The notes under the pieces are model-generated. The model was not told the DNA's origin and did not search any database. It saw only the letters and a program-made list of their open reading frames with translations. This document shows, one piece after another, positions 46,516-55,071 of a stretch of DNA of 64,000 bases (within the stretch, counting starts at the first letter, position 1; every line of letters begins with the position of its first letter). This stretch comes from UBA1715 sp964346725 (GTDB taxonomy: Bacteria > Bacteroidota > Bacteroidia > Bacteroidales > UBA1715), in NCBI GenBank assembly GCA_964346725.1, contig CAYFVM010000006.1, positions 14,626-78,625 of the forward strand, read 5' to 3'. Both the position numbers and the translations under genes were made by a program.

Positions 46516-47972
46516 TGAATTGGAAAGTTGTCATACGGACCGTTGGGGTATTAATATTACTAGAAGCTACACTTATGGCTTTTTGTATCATTCCTGCAGT
46601 GGTATATTCCGAAAATATGAACGGATTACTTCTGTCATTAGGAATAACCCTTGCTGTTGGTCTTGCTATGATTCTTTTGTTTCGCAATGCACCCAAAAAC
46701 ATTGGACGACATGAAGGGTATTTTATAGTTGGAACGGTTTGGCTCATCTTTTCTATTATAGGCGCCATGCCATTTCTATTCTCTCAGACTCTTTCTTCAT
46801 TTGCCGATGGATTTTTTGAGGCTATGTCGGGGTTTACAACTACCGGAGCCACAATTATTCCTAATGTTGAAATACTACCGAAACACATTTTACTTTGGCG
46901 TGGACTTATGCAATGGATTGGTGGTATGGGAATTATAGTCCTCACAGTAGCCGTTATTCCTATGATGGGTATTGGTGGAACGCAACTTTACAACGCTGAA
47001 GTTAATGGCCCCTCTAAAGACAAAATTCACCCGCGCATAAAAGATACAGCCAGCCGACTATATCTCACCTATATAGCATGTTCCATTCTTGAAGTTGTGC
47101 TACTCATGGTTGGAGATATGAATTTCTTTGATGCGTTAATTCTTACGCAATGTACTATTTCGTCGGGAGGATTTTGGAACTACAACGACGGCATGGCAAG
47201 TGCTTCGCCTTATGCACAATATGTAGTGATTTTTTTCATGTTCGTTTCGGGTATAAACTTTGTGTTGCTTTATATGGCTTCTCGTGGCAAACTACGGCAC
47301 ATTGCCAAAGACGAGGAATTGAAAACGTATATTTTAATAATTGTACTTTTCACATTAAGTATTTTCGGTATAAATATTTGGAAAGAGTTTAATACATGTG
47401 AATCATTTGCTGATGTAGAAGAACAAATTCGATCCATACTATTCCTAGTTGTTTCGTTCATAACAACCACGGGCATTACGGTATGTGACTATGGTGTCAT
47501 GCCGTATGCAGCAAAAATGTTGTTTTTCATTCTTAGTTTTATTGGAGCGTGCGCTGGTTCTACAAGTGGTGCTATCAAGGTGGTGAGAATCAACGTTTTG
47601 ATAAAAAATAGTTATTTGGCTCTCAAACAAATTCTTCATCCAAACAGCATACTTACACTACGTTTAAGTAAAAAGCCAATTGAAAAAACAGTAATTTCCA
47701 ATGTATATGCTTTCATTGTTATGTACATCGCCATTTTTTTGTTTGGAGCGTTTCTCCTCTCCATTATGGGACACGACTTCTACACCTCTTTTTCAGTTTC
47801 AGCTCTTTCTATCGGTAACGGAGGAATGGGATTCACGCCCAATGGCATGATTTCATGCTTTGCATCATTCCCCTGTGTTTCCAAATACATTATGGCACTC
47901 TTAATGTTGGTTGGTCGTTTGGAAATATTCACGGTCTTAATCTTATTTGTACCGGAATTCTGGAAAAAATAA
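46515..47972 (+). CDS. trkH: Trk potassium transporter TrkH
   Basis: 485 residues, many membrane helices, with four pore-loop repeats including MSGFTTTGATI, SSGGFWNYN, TTTGITVCDYG and SIGNGGMGFTPNG, which take the place of the K+ selectivity filter. Conserved GGMGIIVLTVAV and GGTQLYNAE segments identify TrkH/TrkG. It imports K+ under control of TrkA. The start codon overlaps the stop of the small membrane protein gene. No terminator is visible before the convergent oxidoreductase gene 24 bases away. Confidence 0.95.
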   Translation: MNWKVVIRTVGVLILLEATLMAFCIIPAVVYSENMNGLLLSLGITLAVGLAMILLFRNAPKNIGRHEGYFIVGTVWLIFSIIGAMPFLFSQTLSSFADGFFEAMSGFTTTGATIIPNVEILPKHILLWRGLMQWIGGMGIIVLTVAVIPMMGIGGTQLYNAEVNGPSKDKIHPRIKDTASRLYLTYIACSILEVVLLMVGDMNFFDALILTQCTISSGGFWNYNDGMASASPYAQYVVIFFMFVSGINFVLLYMASRGKLRHIAKDEELKTYILIIVLFTLSIFGINIWKEFNTCESFADVEEQIRSILFLVVSFITTTGITVCDYGVMPYAAKMLFFILSFIGACAGSTSGAIKVVRINVLIKNSYLALKQILHPNSILTLRLSKKPIEKTVISNVYAFIVMYIAIFLFGAFLLSIMGHDFYTSFSVSALSIGNGGMGFTPNGMISCFASFPCVSKYIMALLMLVGRLEIFTVLILFVPEFWKK

Positions 47973-47996
47973 AGAAATGACAACCATTTATGGTTC

Positions 47997-49496
47997 TTAT
48001 TTTTCTTCTGCAAATTTATCGATAATGGTATTCAGCCCTAAAAATTCGGCACACGTAAGAATTGCACCAATTGTCACGCCCAATATGCCGTGTGAATTGA
48101 TATTTTGGCCGGTCATAAAGAAATTAGGAATTTTTGTTCGCTGAGAAATAAGCGTTTGCGTTGGAAAATTCTTATCGCGTACAATACCATACATTGAACC
48201 CTGAAACGTTGCTGTGTAGTCTTGATACGTAAGCGGAGTCGATGTGCTGTATGCCTCTATGCAACGATTTATGCCCGGGAACTGACGTTCCAACGCCTGC
48301 AACATTCGTTGTGCTTTTTCTTCCTTGAACTGTTCGTATTCGTTGCCGCGATGTCCAACATGCGTTCCTGCCCATCGCGCAACCTCATCGTAACGCATAT
48401 ACCCTATAAGTTCCGCACTTTGCGCATAGGTAGGATTTGGCGCATGGCATTGATGCATGTATAAATACTGCTCCGGCCAGGTGCTTTCATTGTAGTCGTT
48501 ACCTGCCCACACATCGGCATTTTTATAATAGAAATAATTATAGTTGAGATACGGCGTAGTATTTTCTTTGAACTTAATATAGACAGTAAAATTCGATATG
48601 GTATTTTGCAAATTTCCGATTCTCTCACGATAGGCGCGGCGCAAAAGAGAGGAATCAATTTTTGATACGGCAACTTGCGGATGAATATTTGAAACGAAAT
48701 TTTTCGCTTCAATCACCTCGCCATTGGTAAGTTGCACCGCTGTCATACATGTATCGTTGCAAAGAAATTTGTCAACCTCAGCATTGGTAAAAACCTCTCC
48801 GCCAAATTGTTTAATTGATTTTACCAACGATTTCGCAATCTGATCGCTTCCGCCAATTATTCTATACGCACTTTGTATGTAGAAATTAGTAATAAGCGCA
48901 TGAATATAGGTTGGAGTAACATTTTTCACTCCGGCATAGAGAGGAAGATTTCCCGCCAATACATTTTGTAATGTAGGATTTGCTGTAATTGAACCTATAA
49001 AATCGTTAATACTGGTTTTAATGTAATCCGGCTCAATAAAAACATTGAGGTTTATTTTTCGCAGATTATATAATGGCGATGATGCTGCAATTTCACGCAC
49101 ACGACGAACATATTCTTCAATATCACAATGATTTTTGGGGAATTGCGCCGAAAGAGTTTCTTGAAAATTTTCAAATCCTGAAGCATATTTATATTTAACT
49201 CCATTAAGGTCAATAACATCAAAGGCATCTTGATTTAAGCGTTGTAAAGGCACATTGTTGAGCAAATCAAGGTATTTCCAAAACCTGTGCAAAATCTGCC
49301 CTTCTTCCATGCTTCCTATATAGTGCATACCGGTGTCAAATTTCACACCATTGCGTTTAAACGTTTGTAAGCACCCTCCTATTTGTGAATTTTTTTCTAA
49401 TATGATTATTTTAAATCCGTTTTTGGCAAGTACATAACCACAAACGAGTCCACCCAATCCACTACCTACTATTGCTATGTCGTATTTTGAGCCCAT
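47997..49496 (-). CDS. FAD/NAD(P)-dependent oxidoreductase, retinol saturase/carotenoid isomerase-like
   Basis: 499 residues. An N-terminal FAD-binding motif (YDIAIVGSGLGGLVCGYVLAK, then EKNSQIGGCLQTF) and a C-terminal flavin site (PNFFMTGQNINSHGILGVTIGA) place it with the phytoene desaturase/CrtISO/RetSat group. HYIGSM near residue 58 and the STPLTYQDYT segment agree with retinol-saturase-like members. These enzymes saturate or isomerise polyene chains; the substrate here is unknown. It follows the LuxR regulator by nine bases on the same strand, as third gene of the PPDK_N operon. A link to the TAL/KAS pigment genes 20 kb away is possible but unproven. Confidence 0.82.
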   Translation of the reverse strand: MGSKYDIAIVGSGLGGLVCGYVLAKNGFKIIILEKNSQIGGCLQTFKRNGVKFDTGMHYIGSMEEGQILHRFWKYLDLLNNVPLQRLNQDAFDVIDLNGVKYKYASGFENFQETLSAQFPKNHCDIEEYVRRVREIAASSPLYNLRKINLNVFIEPDYIKTSINDFIGSITANPTLQNVLAGNLPLYAGVKNVTPTYIHALITNFYIQSAYRIIGGSDQIAKSLVKSIKQFGGEVFTNAEVDKFLCNDTCMTAVQLTNGEVIEAKNFVSNIHPQVAVSKIDSSLLRRAYRERIGNLQNTISNFTVYIKFKENTTPYLNYNYFYYKNADVWAGNDYNESTWPEQYLYMHQCHAPNPTYAQSAELIGYMRYDEVARWAGTHVGHRGNEYEQFKEEKAQRMLQALERQFPGINRCIEAYSTSTPLTYQDYTATFQGSMYGIVRDKNFPTQTLISQRTKIPNFFMTGQNINSHGILGVTIGAILTCAEFLGLNTIIDKFAEEK

Positions 49497-49505
49497 GAAA
49501 ATTTA

Positions 49506-50159
49506 TTACAAATCAATTATATTGTTACGAATAGCATATTTTATCAAATCGACCTGCGTTTTGAGGTTGAGTTTTTGCATAATATGCGTTTTGTGTGTTT
49601 CCACCGTGCGAATGCTTATATGCAATGTATCAGCAATTTCTAAATTAGTTAGACTATTTCCCCACAACGAAAGAATTTCAATTTCACGAGAACTCAATTG
49701 CTCTACTTGATCATTTTCCGGCTTTTCATGATTTTGAATTGACGACACGTATCTATTGAGCAAAATGGTGGTAATACATTTACTGAAATAATCATACCCA
49801 TTGCGTAGCGAATATATTGCCTCAAACAAATCTTGACGGGTGGCATCGTGCGAAAGGAATCCTTTAGCTCCTACTTTTATAATATTGAAAATAGTATCTT
49901 CGTTTTCGGAATACGAAATAATTAAAACCTTTGCTTTAGTGTATATGCGTTGTATTTCCTTTACATCAGCAATGTCGTCAGTAGTAATTTTAGGAATATT
50001 TTTCACAATTACATGCACCGGCTCATCATACGTCTTGTGTAACAATTCAGGAGTGTGAGTAAGAACATCGAGTACCTTAAATTCGCTATTCGATTCTATC
50101 AACATAGCCATACTCTCTGCCTGAAGGTGGTGTATTCCGATTACAATTACATTTATCAT
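49506..50159 (-). CDS. LuxR/NarL-type regulator with degenerate receiver domain
   Basis: 217 residues. The C-terminal LuxR helix-turn-helix (about 150-215; LSSREIEILSLWGNSLTNLE, VETHKTHIMQKL) is intact. The N-terminal receiver-like domain (about 1-125) has lost the phosphorylation site. The acidic pair is replaced (VIVIGIHHL), the acceptor position is Lys53-Asn54 in VHVIVKNIPK, and the conserved Lys is replaced in GAKGFLSHDA. It is therefore likely to be phosphorylation-independent, sensing a ligand or partner. It lies four bases downstream of the two-receiver PEP-synthase-like gene, so that protein may be its partner. Confidence 0.88.
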   Translation of the reverse strand: MINVIVIGIHHLQAESMAMLIESNSEFKVLDVLTHTPELLHKTYDEPVHVIVKNIPKITTDDIADVKEIQRIYTKAKVLIISYSENEDTIFNIIKVGAKGFLSHDATRQDLFEAIYSLRNGYDYFSKCITTILLNRYVSSIQNHEKPENDQVEQLSSREIEILSLWGNSLTNLEIADTLHISIRTVETHKTHIMQKLNLKTQVDLIKYAIRNNIIDL

Positions 50160-50162
50160 ATC

Positions 50163-53100
50163 TTATTCGTTTTCTTGTACATAAATTGATGCCGTGCGCT
50201 CCTTACCTTGCATATGCACGAAAAGATTTTTATCAAAACGCACATGAACAAAATATTCTGTTGTTTCAACCACAGTTTGTTGTTTAAGAATATCCCAATT
50301 GATAAAATTATCTTCATTGGTATTTTCTATAGCAAAATAACCAATATTCATAGTAGAGACGTTATGGAAGAAATGTGAACCCAATGAGGCATCGAGAGGA
50401 AAATTAGAAAGACTGATTTCTACTATCACTTTAGCGTTGGAAATCTGTGACCATTGCACTGGAATGCCAAGAAATCTATCACTTGTGCCCCATCGTCCGG
50501 GTCCTATCAGTAAATATTTTCTACCTTGCTCTACCATAGCTTTGTTGATTTTTTCAATCTCCTCAACCATCTCGAGTGTGCGTAGTTTGTCGAACTTTTC
50601 AAAATCTACAAACACCACGTCACTGATATTTTCTATAAATCCATTACCCATACACGATGTTGTACTCAGCAATTTAGATGCATTTAGCATTTCTTGTGGT
50701 AACGAATTTTCTGTAAGTAAACTACCAGTAAGCGGTTTTATTTGAAGCAAATAGAACGAAGGGACTCCATCTTTATTTTCGTTTAAATCAACGGCAAACT
50801 CTAGTTCTACTGGAGTGCCCATTGCTTCTTCCACCGTTTTTAACATCAGCGAAAGCACCTCAGCCAACGGTGTATAATCATATTTCAAAATGTTGGCAAA
50901 GTTTATAATACGTGGTCCTATGGCTGAAAGTCCTGCTTCAATTCTATCATTTTCAACATTGTAGACCGAAGCACAATGGGAGATAGTTTTGTGTTTTTCG
51001 GCTTCTGAAATTGGTAGCAACGACAATGCAGCACGTTCTCCATCGCGCTTGTAGTTTATATCTTTCTTGGTAAAATCTACTGCATAAAAATCAGTCTGTG
51101 ATGAATTGATCTGATCTTTTGTGCTTAAAATATCCACCTTTGGATAATGCGGTGAAAAACGATAAGCCTTTCCTCCATCAACAATGTAGAAACCAAGCCC
51201 CACTGCACAGACCGAAAATCCTTCTTCGGGCTTCATATGCGCTACCGGATAATAGTTGTATGACTGAGCTACACCGCTTATGTGAGGATAATAATAATTA
51301 TCGTAATAATCGCCCACAACCTCTTGAATCACGATTGCCATCTTTTCTTCTTCGAGCTTGTGGTTGGTTGACTTATAAAATTCTTTGACTTGTTCGCCAT
51401 ATACTGACGCATATATCAATTTGATAGCAACTTCCAAATCATTCAATCGTTTGCCAAGATCCATATCGTTATTGGGAATGATATAGGTACTAAAAACTCC
51501 TGCCAATGGCTGTGTTACAGAATCCTCGAATATACTGGATGAACGCACTGCCAATGGTTTTGATACTTGTTCCAACAACGTTGCTAATTTCTTCCGTAAA
51601 TCTTCGGAAAGACGTGCCGCAATAAACATATCCTTGATACGGTCATCAGACAATTCTTTTGCAAACAAATTCTTTTTGGCAAAATTCTGTTTTAAAAAAA
51701 CTTCAAACTCATTTGTCCCAATAATTGCAGTCTTGGGGGTACGAATAGCAATGCGGTCTGCATACGGATTCAAATTTATATTGTTTATCAACGTATTAAC
51801 AAAAGCCAATCCACGACCTTTTCCTCCTAGCGAACCAGGTGCCAAAGTGACTACATTCTTTTCATCAAGTACTGCTGTTTCTTCAAACGTTAGAATTTTC
51901 CCTCGTTTTTTGGTCTGACGATATTCATCAAGAATCACATTATTCATATGGCGTAATTCTGAGACATCTTCTCCCAAATCAGACAACTTAATAGGATTCA
52001 GTTTACGTGCCAATTCAATTTCACCACGTCCCATGAGCCAAACGGAAAATTGATTTTGGTCGGCATGATATTTCAAAGAATCATCAGGAATAATACGAAG
52101 CAATGTTTCAAACTCACGCAAATTTCGTGCTTTTGCTATTGGTTCACCTTTACCGTTTCGGAACACAAAATCACCATATCCGAAATTGTGCATCACGAAT
52201 TTTTTGATTTTTTCAAGCAGATTTTCGGACTTCTTGTTAATAAACGTTGCGTTGAGTTTACGCGACGACATTGAATATTTCAGTTCAAATGATTGTATAA
52301 GCACCGGTAGGTTTTTATTGTACTCTCGCACATGCTCAAGGAACAATCGGCCAGCTTCTTTATCTAGTTTTCCATTGCGTTCAAACTCCATGTCGGAAAT
52401 TACGCAGGTCATGAAATCTTTGTACTTGTTGAACAAAAACGATGCCTCTTCATAATTCCGTGCCCACAAAAGTTTTGGTCGAGAACGAATTTTTGACAAT
52501 TTTTCCAACTCATTCAATTCAAAATCGGCTATCTGTTCTCCAACTTGGTTGAACAACACGGAGAAAATTACTGGCAAATATTTAGAGTAATATTGCACAG
52601 AATCTTCTATCAGCAACATAGTACGAACAAGTCCTATTTGGGTATCGTTCTCAACATTAGCAAGATCTTCAAGCGATTTAACCATAGCAAAGAAAATCTG
52701 CGAATCGCCATTCCACATAAATATTTTGTTAAACAATGTGGTTTTGACTACCAAATCTTGAAAATAGGCGATATTTGATTGTTGATTGAGCAAAAGATAC
52801 ACCGGAACTTCATTTGTAAACTTTTTAATTTCGGCACTAAACTTGAGCGGTTTTTGGACATCAGCACCAACCATCAAGACAATTAAATCGAAATGTGTGG
52901 TTTTAAGCAAATCAATTGCCTGTTCGTGTGACGAGACACCGATAATTCTTGGCAATGTAAATATGCTATACTGGTATATTGGTCCCATGAATTTCTCAAA
53001 AAAGCTATCATCTTTTTCAAGATTAAATGCATCGTACATTGTGGCAACAAACAAGATTTGAGAAACCTTGTGTTTCATCATGTCTAGATAAATGTACTTA

Positions 53101-53927
53101 TCAAGCGTTTGCTCGTTGAGCAGTTTTTGCAACGGCTGATCGTTGTTTATGAGTGATTCTCGCGCAAGCCCTTCCTTGCTAGTCGGGTTGGTGTTCATAA
53201 TAGGGTTATTCGACAACAAACGCCCCTTAATATCATTGATATAGCGACTGATAAAAATACCTATTGTGTTTGCCATATCATGCTCACCTTTAGTAAACAT
53301 AGGCATATTTTCAGTACTTACATCTTGCGTATAAAATATCTCAATTGTTCCGGTTGTATTGTCAAACGTAACAAATGTCTCTTTCATAACCCATTGTGAC
53401 TCATTGAAACCATGAGAGGCGTATATCAAATCATCAAAAATAATTCGGCAACAAGCTACATCTGCATGCTGCCAATATTTTGGCAAGGCATCACACACGT
53501 GTTGCAACAATTCATCCAATGGTAAACCAGCATTTATAAAACTTTTTACCTCCTTTATTGCATCAAGTTCTCGTTTCCGTTGCTCATATTCAGAGGTAAT
53601 ATCAACCAATTTATTTTCGGAAATAAAACCCGAAATCACCGTTGTGGTATAAAACAAATCGTCATCGGGAATCATTTTAAATTCCGATTGTTCTTTATAA
53701 TAGATTGAAATTCCACCTATATTTTGGTTGCCTATTTTTAGTTCCTTACTTTGTACACGTCCACTAATAGTAAATCGAGAACTATAATAATTCACATCTT
53801 TATATGAAATAAGAACACCAAGGACGTCAGGGAATGTTGATATACTATTGCATATTTCAGGAAGCATAATGTGAATAGATTTCCCACTTTGCCCAATTTC
53901 TATTACTTTCTGTAGGATAACGTACAT
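50163..53927 (-). CDS. multidomain signalling protein: GAF-like, two receivers, PEP-synthase ATP-binding domain
   Basis: 1254 residues, cytoplasmic. Two GAF-like sensor repeats lie at about 1-105 and 120-235 (each ends in a phrase like YTTTVISGFISE or MANTIGIFISRYI). A degenerate receiver (about 290-420; FDLIVLMVGAD, acceptor position Met) and a second receiver with an acidic pair and Asp512 (LLIEDS, VISDMEF) follow. From about 698 to 1065 comes a PPDK_N/PEP-synthase ATP-grasp domain (GSLGGKGRGLAF, PLAVRSSSIFEDS, YLLQIKPLTG). After it is a C-terminal region with IGPGRWGTSDRFLG. The phosphohistidine swivel and PEP barrel of true PEP synthase are missing, so it cannot be a normal PEP synthase. 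It heads the operon with a LuxR regulator four bases downstream. Confidence 0.82.
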   Translation of the reverse strand: MYVILQKVIEIGQSGKSIHIMLPEICNSISTFPDVLGVLISYKDVNYYSSRFTISGRVQSKELKIGNQNIGGISIYYKEQSEFKMIPDDDLFYTTTVISGFISENKLVDITSEYEQRKRELDAIKEVKSFINAGLPLDELLQHVCDALPKYWQHADVACCRIIFDDLIYASHGFNESQWVMKETFVTFDNTTGTIEIFYTQDVSTENMPMFTKGEHDMANTIGIFISRYINDIKGRLLSNNPIMNTNPTSKEGLARESLINNDQPLQKLLNEQTLDKYIYLDMMKHKVSQILFVATMYDAFNLEKDDSFFEKFMGPIYQYSIFTLPRIIGVSSHEQAIDLLKTTHFDLIVLMVGADVQKPLKFSAEIKKFTNEVPVYLLLNQQSNIAYFQDLVVKTTLFNKIFMWNGDSQIFFAMVKSLEDLANVENDTQIGLVRTMLLIEDSVQYYSKYLPVIFSVLFNQVGEQIADFELNELEKLSKIRSRPKLLWARNYEEASFLFNKYKDFMTCVISDMEFERNGKLDKEAGRLFLEHVREYNKNLPVLIQSFELKYSMSSRKLNATFINKKSENLLEKIKKFVMHNFGYGDFVFRNGKGEPIAKARNLREFETLLRIIPDDSLKYHADQNQFSVWLMGRGEIELARKLNPIKLSDLGEDVSELRHMNNVILDEYRQTKKRGKILTFEETAVLDEKNVVTLAPGSLGGKGRGLAFVNTLINNINLNPYADRIAIRTPKTAIIGTNEFEVFLKQNFAKKNLFAKELSDDRIKDMFIAARLSEDLRKKLATLLEQVSKPLAVRSSSIFEDSVTQPLAGVFSTYIIPNNDMDLGKRLNDLEVAIKLIYASVYGEQVKEFYKSTNHKLEEEKMAIVIQEVVGDYYDNYYYPHISGVAQSYNYYPVAHMKPEEGFSVCAVGLGFYIVDGGKAYRFSPHYPKVDILSTKDQINSSQTDFYAVDFTKKDINYKRDGERAALSLLPISEAEKHKTISHCASVYNVENDRIEAGLSAIGPRIINFANILKYDYTPLAEVLSLMLKTVEEAMGTPVELEFAVDLNENKDGVPSFYLLQIKPLTGSLLTENSLPQEMLNASKLLSTTSCMGNGFIENISDVVFVDFEKFDKLRTLEMVEEIEKINKAMVEQGRKYLLIGPGRWGTSDRFLGIPVQWSQISNAKVIVEISLSNFPLDASLGSHFFHNVSTMNIGYFAIENTNEDNFINWDILKQQTVVETTEYFVHVRFDKNLFVHMQGKERTASIYVQENE

Positions 53928-54042
53928 GTATCGAATGGATTCAAATTGTACGAAAATACGGAATTTTCAAGAAACTTTTTTAGTCTTTACCAATTTTCAC
54001 TACAGAATCTCAAAAAAAAACAAAACGAAGCCTCGAAACCTT

Positions 54043-54071
54043 TTTGCAATACGCAAACTTTACTACATTTG
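54043..54071 (+). promoter_or_regulatory. promoter of the hisH-argH gene run
   Basis: TTTG (54043-54046), a 17-base spacer and TACATTTG (54064-54071), 19 bases before the hisH start. Good match to the Bacteroidetes consensus. Confidence 0.7.
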
Positions 54072-54090
54072 TAACATATAAAAAAATGAT

Positions 54091-54675
54091 ATGCAAGTAG
54101 CAATAGTAAAATACAATGCAGGGAACATTCAATCAGTGAGTTACGCTCTCAATCGGTTAGGCATAGAACCCATTGTGACAAACGACCCTGAAGTATTGTA
54201 CAAAGCTGACAAAATTATATTTCCTGGCGTAGGCGATGCAGGAACGGCAATGCCCTATCTGCGCGAGCGCCACCTAGATGAAGTGCTTGTTTCGCTCAAG
54301 CAACCATTTTTAGGAATTTGCTTTGGCATGCAACTTATGTGCAAACACTCTGAAGAGGGAGATGTTGATTGTTTAGGAATTTTTGATGTGAACGTAAAAC
54401 GATTTCCTTCCGGAAAAGAAAAAATACCTCACATGGGATGGAACACAATTGAAAACCTGCAAGGTTCGTTGCTCAAAAACATTAGCCCTGAGAGTTATGT
54501 ATATTTTGTTCACAGTTACTACGCCGAAATGAATTCGCACTCAACTGCTACCTGTAATTATGTACTAGATTTCAGTGCAGGAATAGAGAAAGATAATTTT
54601 TTTGCGTTCCAATTTCACCCCGAAAAAAGTGGTACCCTAGGTGCACAAATACTAAAAAACTTTATTGATTTGTAG
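54091..54675 (+). CDS. hisH: imidazole glycerol phosphate synthase glutaminase subunit
   Basis: 194 residues of class I glutamine amidotransferase. The catalytic triad is Cys77 in GICFGMQLM, His176 and Glu178 in FHPEKSG; the oxyanion strand is PGVGDAG. With HisF it makes imidazole-glycerol phosphate and AICAR in histidine synthesis. No hisA, hisF or other his gene is in this window, which is unusual because these genes are normally together. It is followed after two bases by an S4-domain gene and then argE/argH-like genes. A paralog working with another cyclase is the alternative. Confidence 0.9.
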   Translation: MQVAIVKYNAGNIQSVSYALNRLGIEPIVTNDPEVLYKADKIIFPGVGDAGTAMPYLRERHLDEVLVSLKQPFLGICFGMQLMCKHSEEGDVDCLGIFDVNVKRFPSGKEKIPHMGWNTIENLQGSLLKNISPESYVYFVHSYYAEMNSHSTATCNYVLDFSAGIEKDNFFAFQFHPEKSGTLGAQILKNFIDL

Positions 54676-54677
54676 CA

Positions 54678-55064
54678 ATGCCAAAAACTGAGGAAAATTT
54701 ACGAATAGACAAATGGTTGTGGGCTGTGCGACTCTACAAGACGCGCAGTTTGGCTACTTCTGCCTGCAAAAACAATCAGGTGTCTATAGATGGCATGTCT
54801 GTAAAACCCTCGCACATTGTAAAAATCAACGACGTGGTAAACGTAAAACGCCCGCCAATTGTTCGTTCATACCAAGTTATGGGATTATTGGCACAACGAG
54901 AATCAGCAAAGGTTGTTGTTGATTTTATAAAAGATGTAACACCCCAATCGGAGTTGCAAAAGCTTGAAGATGTAAAAATGGTATTTACCGTATATCGTGA
55001 TAAAGGTACCGGGCGTCCTACGAAAAAAGACCGCCGCTCTCTTGAAGAATTTGGTTATTTATAA
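54678..55064 (+). CDS. S4-domain RNA-binding protein (Hsp15/HslR-like)
   Basis: 128 residues. An N-terminal S4 domain (about 8-65; LRIDKWLWAVRLYKTRSLAT, QVSIDGMSVKPSHIVKINDVV) is followed by a basic C-terminal tail (KGTGRPTKKDRRSLEEFGYL). Hsp15-type proteins bind the 50S subunit carrying a nascent chain on stalled ribosomes. The start codon lies two bases after hisH, and the argE-like gene starts seven bases after its stop. Confidence 0.88.
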   Translation: MPKTEENLRIDKWLWAVRLYKTRSLATSACKNNQVSIDGMSVKPSHIVKINDVVNVKRPPIVRSYQVMGLLAQRESAKVVVDFIKDVTPQSELQKLEDVKMVFTVYRDKGTGRPTKKDRRSLEEFGYL

Positions 55065-55071
55065 AAAGCAC

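Noticed and set aside
54997..55071. Longer start for the ArgE-like gene
   Set aside because: It would overlap the S4-domain gene and add residues outside the M20 family; ATG 55072 is preferred.
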